A DNA stretch of 64,000 nucleotides from Lepidodermella squamata (taxonomy: Eukaryota > Gastrotricha). The notes beneath the pieces are model-generated. The model was not told the DNA's origin and made no database searches. It saw nothing but the letters and a program-made list of their open reading frames with translations. Positions 1 to 11,500 of the stretch are shown here, piece by piece (the first letter of the stretch is position 1; each line of letters starts with the position of its first letter). The translations under genes and the position numbers were made by a program. The stretch is taken from positions 1,488,001-1,552,000 of the forward strand of contig JBLDXI010000003.1 in the NCBI GenBank assembly GCA_047495785.1, written 5' to 3'.

Positions 1-870
1 ATAACCACGACCTGACCGACGAGCGATGGGTCATGTATTCCTCCAATCGCCGCCTCGACCCGCAGCAGGAAGCTGAAGTCCTGTCCCATTTGCACAACAA
101 CGCCAAGGTGTCGACCGTTGCGCACCATCTGAGCAAAGCGACTAACAAGGTGATTACTGCAAAGCAACTTCACAATTTAGCCCAGGTAATTAGACTTTGT
201 TATTACCCATTTTACCGATTATCTTACCGCGGTTCGTTTTTTCGCAGAAACACCGGCTCAGCCCCGAGGAGAACGCGCGTGTCCTCGACGAGACCCTGGC
301 CGCCGTTAACGAGGGCGATGGCGTTGTGCACACCGCCCGCGACGACAAGGGCAACGTCGACATGTTGTTCATTGCTACAAATCAGATGATTAACGACGTC
401 AACAAGTTCAAGCCGTCATGTATTTTGCTCGACGCCACCTTTAAGACCAACGTCGAGAAGTACAAGTTGTGTACTTTTGTCTACCTCTGCCCGCTGACCG
501 GAAGCACCCGGGTTGCGGCCGTCTCTCTCCTCGCCGACGAACGCCAGCGCAACGTCAAGGCAATGTTGCAGGAGTTCAAGGCGATTTACGGCGCCGGCCC
601 GTGGTTCTTCATGGTAGACAAGGACTTCGATCAAATCGATCTCTTGCGCGAGTTGTTCCCCGGCTGCATCATCCTGTTGTGCATCTTTCACGTGCTCAAT
701 GCGGAACGTCATCGCCACAATTCGCAACAACGACGCCGTCCATCTAGTCGAATACAAGACCCAGGTGTTTGATGCGTTAAAAGCACTGATTAAGGCGCGG
801 CGGTAAGAGGCCTTTAAGGAGGCTGTTGAGGCCTGGCGCGCACTAGTTCCGCAGCACGTGACGGTGAAAA
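1..870 (+). pseudogene. MULE transposase fragment, disrupted
   Basis: Remnant of a Mutator-like element transposase, cut by the left window edge. An exon from about 33 to 186 ends at a GTAATT donor and resumes after TTTTTTCGCAG near 249. The second exon carries the DDE-core landmarks of the MULE family: LLDATFKTN, MVDKDF and GCIILLCIFHVL. Near 700 the frame shifts by one, so the frame reading HVLNA ends, and the next frame (RNVIATIRNNDAVHLVEYK) continues the protein. That frame meets a TAA near 804 before sequence reading EAFKEAVEAWRALVP. The frameshift and stop make it a dead copy. No terminal inverted repeat could be matched because the left end is outside the window. Confidence 0.75.
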
Positions 871-1089
871 TTGCTCTGATTGGGAAACTACGTATAAATC
901 TTAGCTACGACACATTATTTGCATTATTTGATTTTTTATTCAAATTTGCAATTTAATGTGCGTGTCTGAAGTTAAACTGTCTGTCTGAAGTTAAACTAAA
1001 AGCCTCATTTTTGACTTTCAAATCGCATCTTTTCAGCCTGTATCCGAAAATAATTTCTGACCGATGAAAATAAGCTGAAACATGTTTAC

Positions 1090-2655
1090 AGGCTGCGGTT
1101 CCATGTTATCAGCCATGCACTTATCCCTTGCCGTTATTCAGCGTTGTTCCAGGCTATGATCATACGCTGCCTGCCGGTTGCAAAACCGGCCAAGTGCAGA
1201 TCAGCATCACAGGGGTAATTCCTAATTCTCAATCAACATAGCGCCTCAACATAGGTAGATATCATGATAAAGATGGCTGTATAACTCTTAACAGATTACC
1301 AAACGATACTCGCAAAACGGTGACATCACATTCCTTTCCAGTCCTACTGTCATCAGCGCGGAAAACTTGAGAACCGCAAGTGATACTAGTAGACCCTGTT
1401 CAATTTCAAATCGCTACTTTCGTTCAACAGATTAAGTACAAGAGATGCACGCGAAACTTGGCATTGGTGTGCAGACCAGTGGAAATAGGCTGCTTCAACC
1501 CTGATGGAGGGGGCGAATTTTTGGTATTTAATGACCTGTCGCCTTCGTTAATTTCTGATGTCGTTCCCTTTCTCATTATTACATTGATTAAAGCTTATGA
1601 CAACCGCTGGCCAAACTTTCAGCTTTCAAGAATGCCGAAGCTTGGTAATTGCTGCCGCCATGCGAACCGTTCGAATTTGTTATTCCGCTGCTTAGATTGT
1701 TCCGTTCAGTTATTATCGATGGGAACTCAACAGCCCGCTGGAAACAAGGGCAGGATTCAATCCATTGGACTGTGCCAATGATTTCTACACTCAGGAGCTA
1801 TAGCAACTCCATGCTGGTATTCTGTGTTTGATATTTGAAACCGATTAATCTAATTGAATACATATATATATGCATATAGCTGCGAAAATTCAATACATTC
1901 GACGAATGCTGGCTTAATATTTTCACTACGGTTCGTTACTGGTATCTTCCACCTATTGCTTTTCAAACGTTCTGTTATTTTGAACGCATAAAACCAGAAT
2001 GATGGGTGAACTTCAAATTTCAGGGTGAACTTGAATCATAATTGGATGTCAGCTCGAGGGCTCGACGGCCAAAAAAATTAATTCATTTTGTAATTCTCGC
2101 CATTATCTTAGAATATCTTCACAAGTTTCCTACGATGCCTTCGCACGTCGATGACTAGCAGAAACTCGCAAAAAGCTAGTGTTTGCCGTCCCACTATTCG
2201 GAAATACTTGCAACAGACGTTAGCATAACACCTGTAGGTTACTTTTACGTGAATACTTTCCCTACGTCATTCCATGTTTTTCCAGGAAGGAGGGCCTTAT
2301 CCAACTACATACGATTGTCTGAGTGCTGACGTTGGGAACGGCCCGGTAAGAATAATTCGCATTGTATTTAGCTATAATTTATAAAAACATTCACATTTCT
2401 ACAGGCCAAATGTTGTTGCCAGTCTTATGTCAATGGTGAGCAAAAATTAGTTGGAACTCTGCAAAATGGCCCTACGCCGCTTACGGGTAACATATCGCCT
2501 TTCTGCGTCTGTCCACTGGAACAACAGTAAAAAAATTCAAGTTTCGTTATATTTAGCCAAATGTTTTTCCACAGCGCACAATAACTAACGGAATTTACGA
2601 CGAGTATTACAGCAGCTCATCTGCTTCTGTTGATTGTTATTTTCAATAATGGTCC
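1090..2655 (+). pseudogene. 5'-truncated paralogue of the Cys-rich modular protein
   Basis: Several short exons match the modules of the complete gene at 45626-53536. After TTTACAG near 1090 an exon reads AAVPCYQPCTY, FSVVPGYDHT and AGCKTGQ, equivalent to AAVQCYKPT, YQIVPGYDHL and AACPGG there. Near 1440 is KYKRCTRNLALVCRP, the other module type (RC..CRP). Near 1655 is PPCEPFEFV. At 2286-2345 and 2405-2529 are LSADVGNGP and AKCCCQSYVNGEQ, and at 2575-2655 the last exon RTITNGIYDEYYSS ending in TAA. The same C-terminal series (TKCCCQNSAG, then IKQGIYYDAAT) ends the complete gene. No signal-peptide exon is present and MULE sequence lies directly upstream, so the 5' part appears lost. Whether the remaining exons are still expressed is unknown. 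Confidence 0.7.
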
Positions 2656-3749
2656 AGCTCTGACATATCCTTTTGGTTTTTGGTGGTGACGATGAAGTTC
2701 TTTATAAAGACTGTATTAATAAGGCTACAATCTCAATAATTCGATTCTCCAACCTTGAATAAAATCAACCACCGCTACATTAAAATTGGTCTGCACAATC
2801 GAACCGCTGCGCAATCTCTTTACAACTTCCAACTGCTCTGATATTGTAATGTACCACGCGTGACAAACTTACCAAATTTTGTAACAAAACGCTGAAGTAG
2901 CAGCTGTTTCTTGCATTATTGAAATATTTCTATATGGAATTTTCTAAATTTCATAATCGAGAAAAGTGAGAGAAAAGAGAGAGAGAGAGAAAGAGAGCTA
3001 ACAGCTACAATTTCAAATGGATCGGATGAAAATATTATGTATTATTTCGTACGGTTAGCTTCCGTCTACAAAATTTACACGACCCCAACATGGGTAGCAC
3101 AAGGAGCAAATAAATAATTCAGGATCTTAAATAGCACAAATTACTCACAAGGCCGATAATGACAAAAATGCACCCGAACAAATTATTGGCAAAGAGCTTC
3201 TAAAATTGAAAACGGAATGTAATCTCCTATACCTATTGTTTATGCTCTCTAAATGTTGTCCTTCTCAGTATTAGAAAAATTGAGAGTCGCATCGCCTATT
3301 TTGACAATTTTTCCAGGTCCTGAAGGCCAGTTATGGGTTTTGGGAGAATGCTGCTCAAATACGCTTATTGCTCATACATATTTCCGCCTAATGCTAACAA
3401 AAGAACTAGAATTAACCCACGATTTTAATTTGAATTTTTTGTGTCCAAAAATCAATCAATTGGAAACTTGGCGTTCTATTAGAATTCTACGTCCATTTGC
3501 TAGCATAAGGTGTTATTTATTTCCCGTTTAGTAGCAAAAAAGTTCGATTCGTTAGCGCTGTTTTTCCACGTCGCATTTAATGCGGCGATGGTCAATTGAA
3601 TTATTTATACTGTCAATCTGAGGTCGAAATTGAAATTCAAAAATTGCTCGTAGGAGGCACTAATAGTACCACGCCCAACTGTGAATTGTCTATGTAAAAT
3701 TTAAAACCACTTTGGACTGGAAATAGACGTTCAACTAAAGCAAAGGGAA
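2656..3749. other. Intergenic
   Basis: AT-rich spacer between the truncated Cys-rich copy and receptor gene A. It holds a short purine (GA-rich) run at about 2968-2997. An open frame at 3253-3531 shows no recognisable domain and no splice context, and I do not support it as a gene. The promoter of receptor gene A should lie in the last few hundred bases, but I see no clear TATA box. Confidence 0.5.
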
Positions 3750-6700
3750 ATGACAGCTTCTCTACTTCTAGCTGCAATGCTACTAGGTTTGTCCATTATT
3801 ACCTTCTTCAATTTTCTATGTTTCTGAATAAAAAATAGGGCCAGTAGCGGCCTTGTCTTCGATCAACTGTGGAGGCAGTTATCTCTCACAATATTCATAT
3901 CAATCTGCGAATTTCACGCCCAACTGGGAATACTACACCAGCTCTTCAATGGACAGTGTCAATCAAAGTCCAGGAGCGCTTCGATTAGTCTCGGCAAGTT
4001 CCAGCATGGACGGAGCTATGTGGGCGAGAAACGTAACCTCAACTTTTACTTTGGAATTATGTTTAAGCTTTACCATATCTCATCCTCAGCCTTTCATCCT
4101 GGATGATTTCTACGCCGAAACAACGATCAGCATGGGAGCAGGAGCGGGTCCTTTCTCTGGATCGCCGAAGGGGTTTGCATTGGTCGTATCAAATCAAGCT
4201 GGAATAGTTAGACCGACAACCGGGTATTTGAGCAATTCGAACGGCGAGGAATTCGGTGTAAGACAAAATCGTCATATTGGTACATTTTCTTGTGGTTTTT
4301 TTGGAAATTTTCCTTTATCTCGGCTCTCTAGGACTAACTTTATACTTCAGGCCTATGGATGGGGTAATGGTCAACTTCCTAACCCCGAACGGAAATGCTT
4401 CGAAATGGGCTTCAAACTGCGCAGGGGCAGATTACTGTTGGCCAGTCGGAAGCCAATTCACTAACACATATTTCCAACAAAAAACGACCTGGTCCATAAG
4501 AGTCCGCGCCAACCTGTTGTCTGTAGAGGCTTGTGTCTTCAACAATGATAACTGCACACTGACCCTTAGTAACGTCACGCTTCCCAAGTCATTACAAAGC
4601 GCATTTTACACGGCGAAAATGTCGCTTGGTCTTGTCGCAAGCAATGCGGGTGACTCAGCTTACGTTGATATCCACGCTTTTGATGTTTGGAGCTGCGGCT
4701 CGTCATTTTCCACGCCAGCTCCAACAGTAGGATGTCGATAAATCGATAAGACGAGCAAAATTATGTTTTTGTACTAGGTTGATCCAAATTCTTTAGCTTG
4801 CTACGGAGGTGCTCTAAAATCAAGCTATTCCTACAACAGCCCTGCTGATTTGGCTAGCTGGGACTATTACAGATACGAAAACCTGAACACTACGTCACAA
4901 CCATCTGGAACAATTAGGCTGGTTTCGAATGAGTTCCAGCAAAGCGGTGCAATGTGGACTAAAACTGTAATCATTCAGCATTCATCCTTATTATTTCCTT
5001 GATTGGATTCATGATTATTTTCAGCCGTTTAATCTTCAGGACTTTTACATGGAATTGGTGATTGAATCGGGAATTTATATCGATAGCATGTACCCGTATG
5101 GATTTATGATGATCATTTCGAACCAAGCAGGTATCGCCCGCCCTTCCCCGTACCTAACGTGGGTAGATGGACAACAGTATGGGGTGAATCGCAACAGCCA
5201 CAGCGGTTTAACCGTCTTCGTCCAGCCTAACAAGTTCGAGGGGGTCATGATCCCGTTTCTGCCGAGCCCGAATGAAGCGAAATGGTGGGGTTACTGCGTG
5301 GATGTTGATTGGTGTTGGAACTCGGGGATGAGCCAGCTATGGATTGATACGTTCATGTCGACAAAATCAGTGTGGCAGTGGCGCGTTAGGAATCAAACGC
5401 TATCGATCATTGTCTGCAAGTACGGCACTAATATTTGCTCGCAGACTCTTACGAATGTGACAATGCCTTCGACGATCCCAGCTGCATTTGGAAGCGATAT
5501 CTACCTGGGAATTGCGGCTTGCAATAACGCGCTTGGTAGGACGGTTTTCGACGTTTATTCTGTCAATGTCTACGACTGCAGTCAAGTTACTACGTCCACA
5601 TCTTCGACTACAACCACTGCGACAACCCCTACTACAACGAAGCTAACGTCCACGGTGAGTAGGATTGAAATGGATAAATCATAAGTTTCAGTGTTCCATT
5701 TAGCCCACGAGTACATCGACATCAAAATCGACCTCTCAGGCGCCTACCTTTACTTCCACAGCATCGACGAGTTCAAAAACCACTTCGGCTACAACTACGC
5801 AAGTAAGCTGAAAAATTGAAAATGAACGAGTCATGAATTAGAATAAATAGCCCACTACTACGTCCACCTCTGTGAAATCGACTTCGCAAGTAGCAACTGA
5901 TGTTTCGACTTCACTAATGTCGACTAGTAATGCCGTGGTAAGCTTTGTGTTGATAGAACTATACTTTTCAGCGATCAATAATTACTCATTATAGACTTCG
6001 ATCGCGTCCCCTTCGACTGGGTCAACAACCACATCCACTCCTCTTGCTATTGCTACTTCATTAACAACGGTAAAGCAGGTGCGTCCCAAAATATAAAAGT
6101 CTTCTTCTGTTTTCACTGCTTTGACTTCGATCTATTTTACATACTTCAGCCTGTTTAAAATAAAACCCCAAAAGTTTTTTCAAGTTTCCTCAACTGTGGG
6201 ATGCTCAAACCTCGGTTTCCACTAACTTCATCTTGAGTTTTAATTTCGGCCCCGAAAAATGTACCCTGAGCTCTAGCTAAGGAATCTGGGTGCGCGGCAA
6301 CTTCGAAGCTCATATCTTAGGACTTCATCTCTGAGATAATCATTCCAATTCAGCTTCTTAATCCCTGTTATCATTATATTTCAATCCGGTCAAGACTCTT
6401 TCGACAACGAGCGCAACAACTACAGCAATTTCGCCAACTGGAAGTGCCGTTAATCCTACTCAGAGTACGATCGATACAGAGATATATCCTGCTCAAGCGG
6501 CTGGAGATACAGGTACCATCAATTCCGCTTCATTGCAAACCGCAAGACCTAATTTGTGCTTAATTTCAGATCAAAGCGCTATTTCGTCTCAAATTCAATC
6601 TCTAAGCACCAATACTAACCAACAAATTCAAGGCTTGTGGCCGAAAGACAGCGACGATAGTAAAGATACTCCGATGGCGAATATAACCGCTGCAGAACTT

Positions 6701-7792
6701 GTCAAAATCTGCACGGATTTCGAAAAGAAGCGAGCAGCCCCACCTCCAGTTCCCCCAGAGTCCACTGTCAAAATCCAAATCGCGTTCGGAGTCGATAAAA
6801 TTGTTGAACTGGACAACGTGGCTGAAACACTGACTGTCGTCGGAACTCTCCTTCTATCTTGGACTGTTGGAACCTGCCCAGCTGATAGCTACGACGTCTT
6901 CACAAAACGGCCGACTGAACAGTTGTACGTCTCAGATTCCAGCGAAGTATGGACGCCGTCGTTTCGCTTCGTTAACAGCGCTCGAGGCACGAGCTACATG
7001 CAGGAGTCAGATCAATATGCCGACGACTTGGTTGTCACTTCAGAAAAAACCGCTGGAGCAGTCAATCGGACGCTTAACTTTTTCTGGCTGAAAGATGGCC
7101 AATACGCAGCGTTGTGCCAGCTGGATCTTCAGAATTTCCCATTCGACCAGCAAAGCTGTATTTTCGCGTTTTCGTTGAATCGAGCTATTTCTCTGATGAA
7201 ATTCGCCAATCCGAATTTTCTGTGGAACACAGAGGATTCTTCGGATGACGATAGGTGGATATACAAGGGGAAATCGCTCAGCACGGGCATATTGAAATTT
7301 CGTGGGAAACAAACTCATGCCGTTTATTTTGCTGTTACGTTGGCCAGGAATCCGACTTACTTCGTTCTGAATCTTTTGATGCCATCGGCTGTGTTGTATT
7401 TAATCGAAATTGCGTCTTTCCTACTACCGCCTGAACTACCAGATCGACCTTGCTTTTCCATGTCCGTTCTCCTGGCGATGAACGTTGCGCAATCTGGGGT
7501 CGCCAGCAACATTCCGAAAACGTCCCAGCATGTGTTTCTGGTGGATTACATCGAAGCCATCACCTGGCTTTGCGCTTTGTGTACTCTCTACCAACTAGCT
7601 GCTTGTTGCTTTAGCCATTCCTATAAGCATGAGGATTTCTTAGGCGGAAAAAGAGGTAAAGCGACGAATGGAATTCACGCCTTCATAAAACATATGGGAT
7701 TCATTCGATTTAGCGACGCTTTATGTGTGGCGATGAATATACTCGCTTTCATAGCTCTGCATGCCTTGATTAGCAGGCTTTACGTCTACTGA
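3750..7792 (+). CDS. Lectin-like domain / Cys-loop ligand-gated ion channel fusion (receptor A)
   Basis: Multi-exon gene for a predicted surface receptor-channel. Exon 1 (3750-3786) encodes a signal peptide (MTASLLLAAMLLG). Two tandem domains of about 220 residues follow (3853-4732 and 4782-5590). Each has GFALVVSNQAG or similar, FGVRQNRH/YGVNRNSH, a W-C pair and a closing DVWSC/NVYDC, suggesting a ConA-like (L-type lectin-like) beta-sandwich. Several small exons (5590-6515) encode a Ser/Thr/Pro-rich linker. The last exon (6570-7792) encodes a pentameric channel: ligand-binding domain, Cys-loop with exactly 13 residues between cysteines (C-QLDLQNFPFDQQS-C), M1 near NLLMPSAVLYLIE, M2 near FSMSVLLAMNVAQSG, M3 and M4. 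Introns are about 50 bp. AATAAA lies near 7831. I see no PAR motif before M2, so ion selectivity is open. Exon calls in the linker are less certain than the domain calls. Confidence 0.85.
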
Positions 7793-7875
7793 AACCCTTT
7801 TCACACTTGTGCCTCTAGCAAAGTTTTTGTAATAAATGTCTACGACATCATAAGTGGTTGATTTTCTTTACAATC

Positions 7876-8092
7876 TTTTCGAAACCTCTGGATGTGTATT
7901 TCTATATCATTCATCTGCATATACACATCTTCGCGCTGAATTCTCTATTCATGCTAACGAAATACTGACGTTTTTTCGAGATGAATACTTCGATTATCGT
8001 ATTGCTAAAGGCAAATAGAACCGCCGGTAAAGATGATAACATAATAATATCATCGCAGAGAATTTGAACACCTGCTTGGGCAATACGCTCCA
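7876..8092. repeat. Dispersed repeat, left part (interrupted by Helitron)
   Basis: Matches copies at 15690-15790, 22160-22330 and 26899-27245. Shared blocks are CGAAACCTCTGGAT, GTATTGCTAAA, ACCGCCGG and CACCTGCTTGGGCAATACG. The remainder of this copy resumes after the Helitron at 13908 with the block CAGTTCGCCATG. No coding content was seen; probably an old non-autonomous transposon family. Confidence 0.7.
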
Positions 8093-8582
8093 TCTAAACT
8101 ACTAAACGACGAAGGTCCTCAACGGCTAAATTTGAATTTTCCTTTGTATTTGGCGGCATGCTTAAATAGTATACTTCTACTCACTGGGTAGCCAAGTGCT
8201 TAGTGTCATTAGATAGAGAATAAAAAACTACTCGAGCGAAAAATGCCAAAATTTGACGTTGTCAAAAAACGGCGCCAAAAAACTGATTTCAAATTACATA
8301 GCGGCTTTTGTTACTCACCGGAATAAATATTGAATATCAATAAAATAATTAATTTAATTTTAAATTTAATTTTAATAATTTTGTATATTAAATTTTGAAT
8401 TTCCCTCCGCCGAGTTACGCACGTTGCCGGTAGCCGGTTGCCGGTCGCCTGCCGACGACAGATCTTTCCTGGATAACTTTCTGGAGCGTCTTTCTATGCA
8501 TCCCTGTGGAACATCTTGCTACCGTTTTTGAATTTTTTTTTGTAGGTTAGCATCCCAGTTACTTTGTAATTTTGACGTCCAG

Positions 8583-11500
8583 ATGCCGCCGAGAGGGCGT
8601 CCTCCCAAGACGCGGGGGAAAAGGCCGCTAACCATTGCTCGAGAGGATCGAAATAAGCGATCACGTGACACTAACGCTGAGCCTTCTTCTGCTTCTACTT
8701 CTGCTTCTACTTCAGTTACGAGTAACTTTGACCATGTTTACTCTCAGCCCTCGACAGTTACTTTTGTCGACCCGTTGGTTAATGCTGCTGAGTCTACATC
8801 TTCTGTGATAACAAACCTTCCGTTGCCCCCTGTTGAGGAATTCACTGAATACGAAGTTGACCCCGAGTTATTAGCTGAAATTTTTGCTAACGATGAAGAT
8901 GATGACGTCGACTTCGATCCCACAGTTCATTTCGCACCACCCGACAATGACGACGATACAGCTGTTGATCCCCCGGCTCCTGCTCCTGCCCCAGCAAACC
9001 GTCGTTTTGTGCCTCCTTTCAACTGCGCTCGGGAGAGATACATCGAGTCGAATGTTCCGACGCTTGATCTGGGTCTAATGAATAATGCGTGTCGCCATTG
9101 TGGCGCTATGTTTTTCATTGACGAGCGTCTTAGCAATTCGTCTAGAAAGACTCCTCAGTTCACGCTATGTTGCTCTAAAAATGACGTAAGTTGATTATCA
9201 CATAATATAATGACCAAAACTATTTATTTTATTCTTATAGGTTATCCTTCCGCCACTCACTACTCCCCCTTCGTATCTGTTACGTTTACTCAAAGGTGAA
9301 CTACTTGAATCTGAGCATTTCATGAGAGCGATCCGCGTATACAACAATGCTTTGGCCTTCACATCCGTCGGTATGAAAGACATTTCGCCAAACTTTGGTA
9401 GCTTCAAGGTGCAGGGGCAGCTGTACCACCGTCACGGATGTTTGCTACCTGATGAGGGTCAACAGCCTCTGTACTTGCAGATTTATTTCGCTGATCCTGA
9501 AACGCAAGTACAACTTCGCCGCAATTACGTTGGCGACGCTACGCTGCCCCACGTACTAGCCAATCTTCAGCAAATGCTCTATGACGTCGGTAATCCTTAC
9601 ATCAAGCTCTACCAGGCTGGTCTATCGCGGCTGCAATCTGCGCCTGAAGCAAGGATGGCGATTAAAGCTGACGTACGTGGCATTGATAGGCGTCGCTACA
9701 ATCGACCGCAGTGTGAAAATGAAGTCTCAGCTTTAATCTTCGAGTTTCACAATGATAGCGAAGTCAACATGAGCAGGGACATCATTCTTCGCCTGAGAGC
9801 CGGCCCTGATGCTCATCGGTATCAGCGAATTGATGAAACTAACGCAAGCTATGACCCTCTCGCTTACCCTCTAATATTCAGTCACGGTGATCTTGGCTGG
9901 GATACAACGTTGGTTCGAGTTGCTGAAAAACGTGATCGTTTTGGTAATGTCAAGCATGCCAAGCTAACCTGCCGCGATTACATCTGTCATCGTTTCATGG
10001 TTCGAGGTCAAGTTGTTCTACAGCTATTTGGAAAGTTGTTCCAGCAATATGTTGTCGATTCATTCATCAAAATGGAAACAAATGATCTGTCATATCTTCG
10101 CTTCAATCAGGATAAACTGCGCGTTGAAAATTATCGAGGTCTCTGTGATGCAGTCGCCGATGGTCGTCAAGCATCTGATATCGGTACAAAAGTTCGTATT
10201 GTATTACCATCTACGAAGAGTGGGTCGCCAAGACAGATGGCAGAGCTGTATCAAGACGCCATGGCAATTGTTCGGGCTCACGGTAAACCTGACATTTTTC
10301 TAACTATGACAACGAATAGCAATTGGCCGGAAATTCAACGCAATTTGATTGGCAAACAAACTGCAACCGATCGTCCTGACTTGGTTTGTCGAGTGTTTCG
10401 AACTAAATTGAAGGAACTGCTGCAGAACGTCTTGACAGATCAGATATTTGGAAGGGTCAAAAATCTCATCTATACCGTCGAATTTCAGAAACGCGGCTTA
10501 CCTCATGCTCATGTTCTAATCACTCTGGCTAACTCAATTAAAACCTGTGAAGATATCGACAAAACTGTTCGAGCGGATATTCCCGATCCAACTACTGAAC
10601 CGAAGCTATTCGAGTATGTCACCAAGCATATGTTACATGGTCCGTGTGGGTTGAATCATAAAAATTCGCCGTGTTGGGACGATAAAACTGGCTGTACTAA
10701 AAAGTATCCAAAGGATTTTTTTGAAGATACCTGTTTGAATGTCGACGGTTTCCCTCAAGTCAGGCGACCAGCAGATGGAAGAAGTGTTACAAAAGGAACT
10801 GGCCAGAAAAAATTTGATTTTGATAATCGATGGGTCGTGCCTTATAACCCATGGTTAATTGCTCGATTCAACTGTCACATTAACGTCGAAATTTGTACCA
10901 CGGTCAAGGCGATCAAGTACATCTACAAGTACATCCATAATAATAATTTGAATATTTGCAGCATGAATGGTTTAAAATGAATGTTTCAAAAAATTTGTGA
11001 CGAATTTTTTTTAAATAATTTTCTTTGATAAAATTTTCAAATAAATTTTTTTAAATAAATTTTTTTTAATAAATTTCTTTAATAAAACTTTCAAATAGTT
11101 TTTTTTTTAAATAAATTTTTTTTAAATGAAATTTTTAAATAAATTTTTTTTAAATGAAATTTTTAAATAAATTTTTTTTAAATGAAATTTTTAAATAAAT
11201 TTTTTTTAAATGAAATTTTTAAATAAATTTTTTTTAAATGAAATTTTTAAATAAATTTTTTTTAAATGAAATTTTTAAATAAATTTTTTTTAAATGAAAT
11301 TTTTAAATAAATTTTTTTTAAATGAAATTTTTAAATAAATTTTTTTTAAATGAAATTTTTAAATAAATTTTTTTTAAATGAAATTTTTAAATAAATTTTT
11401 TTTAATTATTTTTTTCAATTACTTATTTCAATTACTTTCAATTAATTTTAATTTTCAAAGGTACTGATCGTCAATTAGTCGCCCTTGGTACCGGTGTCAT

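Noticed and set aside
1380-1781. 133-codon frame as an independent gene
   Set aside because: Only the piece around RCTRNLALVCRP matches the Cys-rich family; the rest reads through intron-like sequence, so it was included in the truncated paralogue.
2968-2997. GA-rich tract as a regulatory GAGA element
   Set aside because: A simple low-complexity run with no other supporting sites.
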